In this document: positions 60,543-64,000 of the stretch, piece by piece
Layout: every line of letters starts with the position of its first letter
How positions within the stretch are numbered: position 1 is the stretch's first letter
NCBI GenBank assembly: GCA_965232265.1
Contig: CBDDPH010000002.1
Coordinates: 1,550,001-1,614,000, forward strand
Reading direction: 5' to 3'
From: VXRD01 sp965232265
GTDB taxonomy: Bacteria; Latescibacterota; UBA2968
DNA: 64,000 bases
Translations under genes and position numbers: made by a program
The notes under the pieces: model-generated
What the model saw: only the letters and a program-made list of their open reading frames with translations
Told to the model about the DNA's origin: nothing
Database searches by the model: none

Positions 60543-61493
60543 ATGTCCAGAATTAATGTTGGTCTTGCCCGCCGCGAAGATCGCCGCCAGAATGTGTTTG
60601 GCGCGCTCGATCTCATCCGCGATGACGTGGTTCCCAAACTCGCCGAGCAGGTGATGCTCAAGCCCAATTTTCTTTCGTCTAAAAATCAACTGGCGTCTTC
60701 TCATCCCGATGCGATGCGAGGCGCTATTGATTTTTTGCTTACCACGCCCAATCCTCCGGATGAGATTCTCATTGCCGAGGGGGGTAACGAAGATATTCCG
60801 GGAGAGGCTTTTGACAATTTTGAGTATCACGCTTTGATAGAAGAATACGATGTTCCCATTCGACTTATTGACCTCAATTCTGAGACCCGATGGGAGACTG
60901 TGCCGATTTTTCTCGATGACCGCACGGAGTACGATATACACATGCCCAAAACTGTGCTGGATTGCCCCTGCACGATTTCAATGGCGGTTGCCAAAACCCA
61001 CGATGTTACCGTTGTTACGCTCGCGCTCAAGAATATGATTATGGGAACGATTCGCAAAGTGGACCGCGTTAAGATGCATGGATTTCCCTCGCATCCAGAA
61101 CGCCTGCGTCCCAATGAGTCCAAACGACTCAATGTCAATCTCATTCGGCTCGCCAAGTATTTGGCGCCGGATATCGGCGTGATCGATGGTACTGTCGGTT
61201 TGCAGGGCAATGGTCCCGGGGGGACGGACTCGGTTGATCTGGGCGTTGCTGCGGCGAGTGTAGATGTTTTTGCTGTGGATGCGGTTATGACCAGTGTTAT
61301 GGGTTTTGAACCCGCCAAACAGGGGCTGCTCTATTATGCCAATCAACTCGGCATTGGTGTGACCGATCTCAACAACATCAATATTCTCGAAACCGCTATT
61401 GAAGATGTTGCCAGAGCGTTTAAGCCGCACAAGTGGATCGAAGAACAACGCCAGTGGCACGAACCAAATGCAATGGCCGATATTTTTGCGTGA
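60543..61493 (+). CDS. DUF362-domain protein
   Basis: A 316-residue protein of the DUF362 family (PF04015): VMLKPNFLSSKNQLASSHPD near residue 38, EILIAEGGNED near 74, AVAKTHDVTVVTLALKNMIMG near 150, and GVIDGTVGLQGNGPGGTD near 215 are its typical phrases. No Cys-rich iron-sulfur motif is present, unlike DUF362-ferredoxin fusions. Biochemical function is unknown. AAGGAG precedes the ATG, 28 bases after the previous stop. A strong terminator follows. Together with the upstream two genes it makes a three-gene unit whose pathway is not identified. Confidence 0.85.
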   Translation: MSRINVGLARREDRRQNVFGALDLIRDDVVPKLAEQVMLKPNFLSSKNQLASSHPDAMRGAIDFLLTTPNPPDEILIAEGGNEDIPGEAFDNFEYHALIEEYDVPIRLIDLNSETRWETVPIFLDDRTEYDIHMPKTVLDCPCTISMAVAKTHDVTVVTLALKNMIMGTIRKVDRVKMHGFPSHPERLRPNESKRLNVNLIRLAKYLAPDIGVIDGTVGLQGNGPGGTDSVDLGVAAASVDVFAVDAVMTSVMGFEPAKQGLLYYANQLGIGVTDLNNINILETAIEDVARAFKPHKWIEEQRQWHEPNAMADIFA

Positions 61494-61505
61494 TTCAAAA
61501 AAACA

Positions 61506-61547
61506 AAAAACGCCCGAAGCCATCGTGTAATGATTTCGGGCGTTTTT
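61506..61547 (+). terminator. Bidirectional rho-independent terminator
   Basis: CGCCCGAA (61511-61518) pairs with TTCGGGCG (61535-61542), extended by A5/T5 on both sides. It ends the DUF362 transcript and, on the other strand, can end the gene at 61627. Confidence 0.9.
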
Positions 61548-61626
61548 GGTCTGTGCGCCAACTATTTGAGATATGAAAAACTGTTATCTTCAATAGCTGA
61601 GAAATTCGACGCGATTGTTCAGGTTT

Positions 61627-62403
61627 TCAGTCTCTTTCCTCTTCTTCGTAGGGGGGATCTGGTTCGATTACTTCAATGCCCTTATTACGCAAAGCCTGGG
61701 CGTGACGGCTGTGGATGGCTGCCGTAGCCAGAATAACCCGCGTTGGAGCGATCCCGGTGTCCTCGGTGTACAAACGACGCTTGCGTTCAAGACGCTCCCC
61801 CATGTTTTGGCTCGTGCTGGCGGATATTTCGACGAGCACATGTTGATGATCGTAAATTACGACATCGAGTTGTTCGCCCTGAATGACGCGCTGCTCAACC
61901 TTTACCCCAAATGATTCTTCCAACAATGTCGCAATGGTCTCCCGAAACACGGTTTCATTGCGAATGCCCCAGCGTGCGCCCAACCGATCAATGGCCCGAA
62001 GGAGTTCTTTGAAACCCGTCTCCATTCTGTGCTCAAGGGAATCCATACGTTCATCCACCTGCGAAAAACGCTGGTTCACCTCCTCAAAACGCTGCTCCAC
62101 CGAATTGCGAAATTCTTCTATCTTTTGATCTACCTGTTCGAATCGTTGATTCATATCGTCACGCAACGTCTCGATCTTGTCATCTGTCTGTTCAAACCGT
62201 CGATCCACTTGCTCGAACCGCTGATTTACCTCGTCGCGCAGCGCACGCAATTCTTCCAATATCACAGCCACTTCTTCGCGGCGGACGAATGCCTTTAAGA
62301 AGCCATTGTAAATCAACGGCTCAAGCTCTGGGCGTCGTTCCAGCAGATCGGGTAATTGCTTGCTGAATATGTCAATCAAGTCTTCATCACTGAATGTCGC
62401 CAT
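61627..62403 (-). CDS. Coiled-coil protein with PD-(D/E)XK-like C-terminus (DUF3782-like)
   Basis: A 258-residue soluble protein. Residues 1-45 are helical. About 50-150 form a long coiled coil with repeats of the kind NQRFEQVDRRFEQTDDKIE. The last 90 residues hold GEQLDVVIYDHQHVLVEISAS, a possible D...ExK-like core (ExS here) of restriction-endonuclease folds, then RVILATAAIHSRHAQALRNKGIEVI. This order is seen in DUF3782 proteins. Start at 62403 with AAAGGAG upstream, under the promoter at 62427-62455. Nuclease activity is inferred; a single gene with no methylase nearby. The coiled-coil repeats may vary in number between relatives. Confidence 0.78.
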   Translation of the reverse strand: MATFSDEDLIDIFSKQLPDLLERRPELEPLIYNGFLKAFVRREEVAVILEELRALRDEVNQRFEQVDRRFEQTDDKIETLRDDMNQRFEQVDQKIEEFRNSVEQRFEEVNQRFSQVDERMDSLEHRMETGFKELLRAIDRLGARWGIRNETVFRETIATLLEESFGVKVEQRVIQGEQLDVVIYDHQHVLVEISASTSQNMGERLERKRRLYTEDTGIAPTRVILATAAIHSRHAQALRNKGIEVIEPDPPYEEEERD

Positions 62404-62426
62404 AGATATTGCTCCTTTCCAAGCCA

Positions 62427-62455
62427 AATATAGACAATAATTGGGGCTTATGCAA
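62427..62455 (-). promoter_or_regulatory. Sigma70-type promoter for the coiled-coil gene
   Basis: Minus strand TTGCAT (62455-62450), a 17-base spacer and TATATT (62432-62427), about 24 bases before the ATG at 62403. Confidence 0.55.
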
Positions 62456-62611
62456 GGTAGCGACAGGCTATTTTTTGCGTGATTTGGCGTTCTTTTGCGC
62501 CTATATTGTCATAGGTTAAAAAAAGAAATTCCCTTCTATGACACACCCATAAAATAAGCTGATTACTCGGTTTATGACGCGAAAAAATAACGTTATACAT
62601 AGGAGACTTGT

Positions 62612-63685
62612 TTGCCTACTATCGTTCTCACTGGCGGGGGTACCGCAGGGCATGTGACGCCCAATATCGCGCTGTTACCCACTTTGCGCGATGCGGGCTA
62701 CGATGTGTATTATATCGGTACGCGAGACGGTATTGAGCGAGAACTGATCACGCGGGAGGGCATTCCCTATTACGCGATTCCCGCAGGCAAGCTCCGGCGC
62801 TATCTGGATTGGCAAAATTTTACCGATCTCGCCCGTATCAAGTTTGGGTTTTTCAAATCGCTGTTGCTTCTCGCTCGTATCAGACCTGATATTGTCTTTA
62901 GCAAGGGGGGATTTGTCACGCCGCCCATTATCTGGGCTGCGTGGTTTCTGGGCATTCCCGTGGTGTGTCACGAGTCGGATCTCACACCGGGGTTGGCGAA
63001 CAAACTCTCTCTTCCATTTGCAAAGCGCATTTGTTACGCCTTTGCGGAGACAGCTAAATATTTGCCCGCGGAGAAGGCGGTTCATACGGGTATCCCGGTT
63101 CGGACGGAGCTGGGAGAGGGAGATGCCCAGAAAGGGCGGGATTTGTGTGCTTTTTCGTCCGAGAAACCCGTTATTCTCATCATGGGGGGGAGCCTGGGAT
63201 CGCGTGCAATTAACGCGGCGGTTCGCGCTGCTCTCCCCGATCTGCTTGTCGAGTACCAGATTTGCCATTTGTGTGGGCAGGGCAATCTCGAATCGAATCT
63301 CGACCAGACCGAAGGCTACGCGCAGTTTGAATATGTCGCGGATGACTTGCCGCATCTTTTTGCGGCAGCCGATTATATTGTTTCTCGCGCAGGTGCTACC
63401 GCGCTCTTTGAATTTCTTTCGCTCCAAAAACCCGCGCTTTTGATTCCCCTTTCCCTGCAAGCCAGTCGCGGAGATCAGATCGATAATGCCGAGGCATTTC
63501 GAAATGCCGGTTATAGCCTTGTTCTCTCAGAAGAGGGGCTTACGCCGGACAGGCTTTGCAAAGCGATTCGCGATTTGTGCGATCAGAGCGACGCGCTCCG
63601 TCAATCTATGTCCGATTGGCGCAGGCGCGACGCTGTTGCGGAAATCCTCTCAATCCTCGCTAGGGAATTGAGAATTAATAATTGA
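62612..63685 (+). CDS. murG: MurG: lipid I N-acetylglucosaminyltransferase
   Basis: A 357-residue GT28 glycosyltransferase that adds GlcNAc from UDP-GlcNAc to lipid I, giving lipid II at the inner face of the membrane. LTGGGTAGHVTPNIAL at residues 6-21 is the G-loop motif. KGGFVTPPIIWAAWFLGIPVVCHESD, MGGSLGSRAINAAV, SRAGATALFEFLSLQKPALLIPL and DQIDNAEAF follow, with the acceptor and UDP-GlcNAc sites in order. Start is a TTG at 62612, with AGGAG about 7 bases upstream. It lies outside any mur/fts cluster, near only one other cell-wall gene (PBP at 53617). Confidence 0.93.
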   Translation: MPTIVLTGGGTAGHVTPNIALLPTLRDAGYDVYYIGTRDGIERELITREGIPYYAIPAGKLRRYLDWQNFTDLARIKFGFFKSLLLLARIRPDIVFSKGGFVTPPIIWAAWFLGIPVVCHESDLTPGLANKLSLPFAKRICYAFAETAKYLPAEKAVHTGIPVRTELGEGDAQKGRDLCAFSSEKPVILIMGGSLGSRAINAAVRAALPDLLVEYQICHLCGQGNLESNLDQTEGYAQFEYVADDLPHLFAAADYIVSRAGATALFEFLSLQKPALLIPLSLQASRGDQIDNAEAFRNAGYSLVLSEEGLTPDRLCKAIRDLCDQSDALRQSMSDWRRRDAVAEILSILARELRINN

Positions 63686-63690
63686 GAATT
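63667..63690. repeat. Short direct repeats ATTGAGAATT
   Basis: ATTGAGAATT occurs at 63667-63676 and 63681-63690 around AATA, overlapping the murG stop region and directly before the dispersed repeat copy at 63705. Confidence 0.6.
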
Positions 63691-63704
63691 GGGGAGCGGT
63701 GTAC

Positions 63705-63727
63705 ATCCGCAGATGGACGCAGATGAA
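63705..63727 (+). repeat. Dispersed intergenic repeat, copy 3
   Basis: ATCCGCAGATGGACGCAGAT followed by GAA, matching the copy at 41863 exactly over this stretch. It lies between murG and the DUF6785-like gene. Confidence 0.7.
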
Positions 63728-63767
63728 AGGCAAGAGGCCGGGAACTAACCACTAACCACTGACTACT

Positions 63768-64000
63768 ATGGCACAAGAAAGACATCCATCTGTTGAACCC
63801 ACCCGGTTTGTAAGAGAAGCCGTTACGCTGAAGTCCATTTTGGTGGGCATTGTGGTCATTCTGCTATCCGATGCCTATATCACATGGGGCATGTTGCATC
63901 TGGCTTCTCGTATGAATAAGTCCTATCTGCCGATGGGGCTGTTTTTTGTGTATGTGGTTCTGGTTTTGGTAAATATCGCGTTTGACCGAGCAAAGAGCAG
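63768..64000 (+). CDS. DUF6785-like membrane protein, 3' end outside window
   Basis: The first 77 residues of a protein (MAQERHPSVEPTRFVREAVT on) with two hydrophobic helices (LVGIVVILLSDAYITWGML; LFFVYVVLVLVNIAF). The order of N-terminal EAVTLKSILVGI and a second helix followed by a basic loop matches the start of the gene at 11617-13578, so it is probably a second DUF6785/OPT-like membrane protein. No strong ribosome site is seen before the ATG. The frame is open to the window end. Confidence 0.65.
   Translation, partial: MAQERHPSVEPTRFVREAVTLKSILVGIVVILLSDAYITWGMLHLASRMNKSYLPMGLFFVYVVLVLVNIAFDRAKS

Overview
The window looks like chromosome from an uncultured member of the FCB/Latescibacterota-Poribacteria neighbourhood. 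This is an inference from gene content, not a placement. It holds five GWxTD-domain proteins, many TPR and FG-GAP/UnbV (CRTAC-like) exported proteins, a PorV/TonB-receptor/T9SS-like surface locus, several phytanoyl-CoA-dioxygenase-like (PhyH) proteins, and enzyme sets of enolase-superfamily, xylose-isomerase-like, amidohydrolase and DUF362 type. The cell envelope is Gram-negative: lipoproteins, TonB receptor, outer-membrane barrels, MurG and a class A PBP. Coding density is high and most genes sit in short-spaced or ATGA-overlapping operons with clear Shine-Dalgarno sites. No rRNA, tRNA, CRISPR array or intact transposase was seen.

Layout. 1-1.8 kb: a HEAT-repeat lipoprotein cut by the window edge, divergent from a six-blade propeller lipoprotein. 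1.8-7.6 kb (minus): an operon of GWxTD/TPR protein, UbiA prenyltransferase, membrane desaturase and membrane-TPR protein. 8-11.6 kb (plus): a TPR protein coupled to an FG-GAP/UnbV protein. 11.6-18.2 kb (minus): OB-fold lipoprotein, MacB-like ABC permease and ATPase, a TPR+FG-GAP+UnbV fusion, and a DUF6785-like membrane protein. 18.3-20.1 kb: an eight-heme cytochrome with HEAT/TPR tail. 20.2-27.9 kb (minus): surface locus (barrel, TonB receptor, large secreted protein, PorV-like). 28.2-36.0 kb (minus): two GWxTD proteins, a two-domain PhyH protein and a single PhyH protein.

36.2-39.6 kb is an accessory island with two toxin-antitoxin modules. One is VapBC-like. The other is DarTG1-like: a NADAR antitoxin next to a DarT-type DNA ADP-ribosyltransferase fused through a charged linker to ankyrin repeats. 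A 53-residue ORF overlapping the stop of the neighbouring PhyH gene lies at its edge. 39.6-42.9 kb: PhyH, an Nramp-like transporter lacking the usual metal-site motifs, and a secreted cyclase-family hydrolase. 43-48.6 kb: a STAS/HATPase regulator and two tandem GWxTD paralogues. 48.6-52.5 kb: a four-gene catabolic-looking operon. 52.6-55.7 kb (plus): an anchored unknown protein and a class A PBP.

55.8-57.6 kb is a second accessory patch: an Rpn/DUF4351-like remnant, a truncated copy of the tail of the metallophosphoesterase gene lying downstream, and a two-gene nucleotidyltransferase cassette inserted between the two copies. 57.8-61.5 kb: metallophosphoesterase, a 580-residue unknown and a DUF362 protein, ending in a strong terminator. 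61.6-64 kb: a coiled-coil nuclease-like protein (minus), murG, and the start of a second DUF6785-like membrane protein.

The most interesting item is the DarT-ankyrin/NADAR module. Next are the two-domain PhyH protein whose N-terminal half has lost its iron-ligand histidines, the expanded GWxTD family with a divergent patch between otherwise near-identical tandem copies, and the pseudogene/cassette/gene arrangement at 56.7-58.7 kb.
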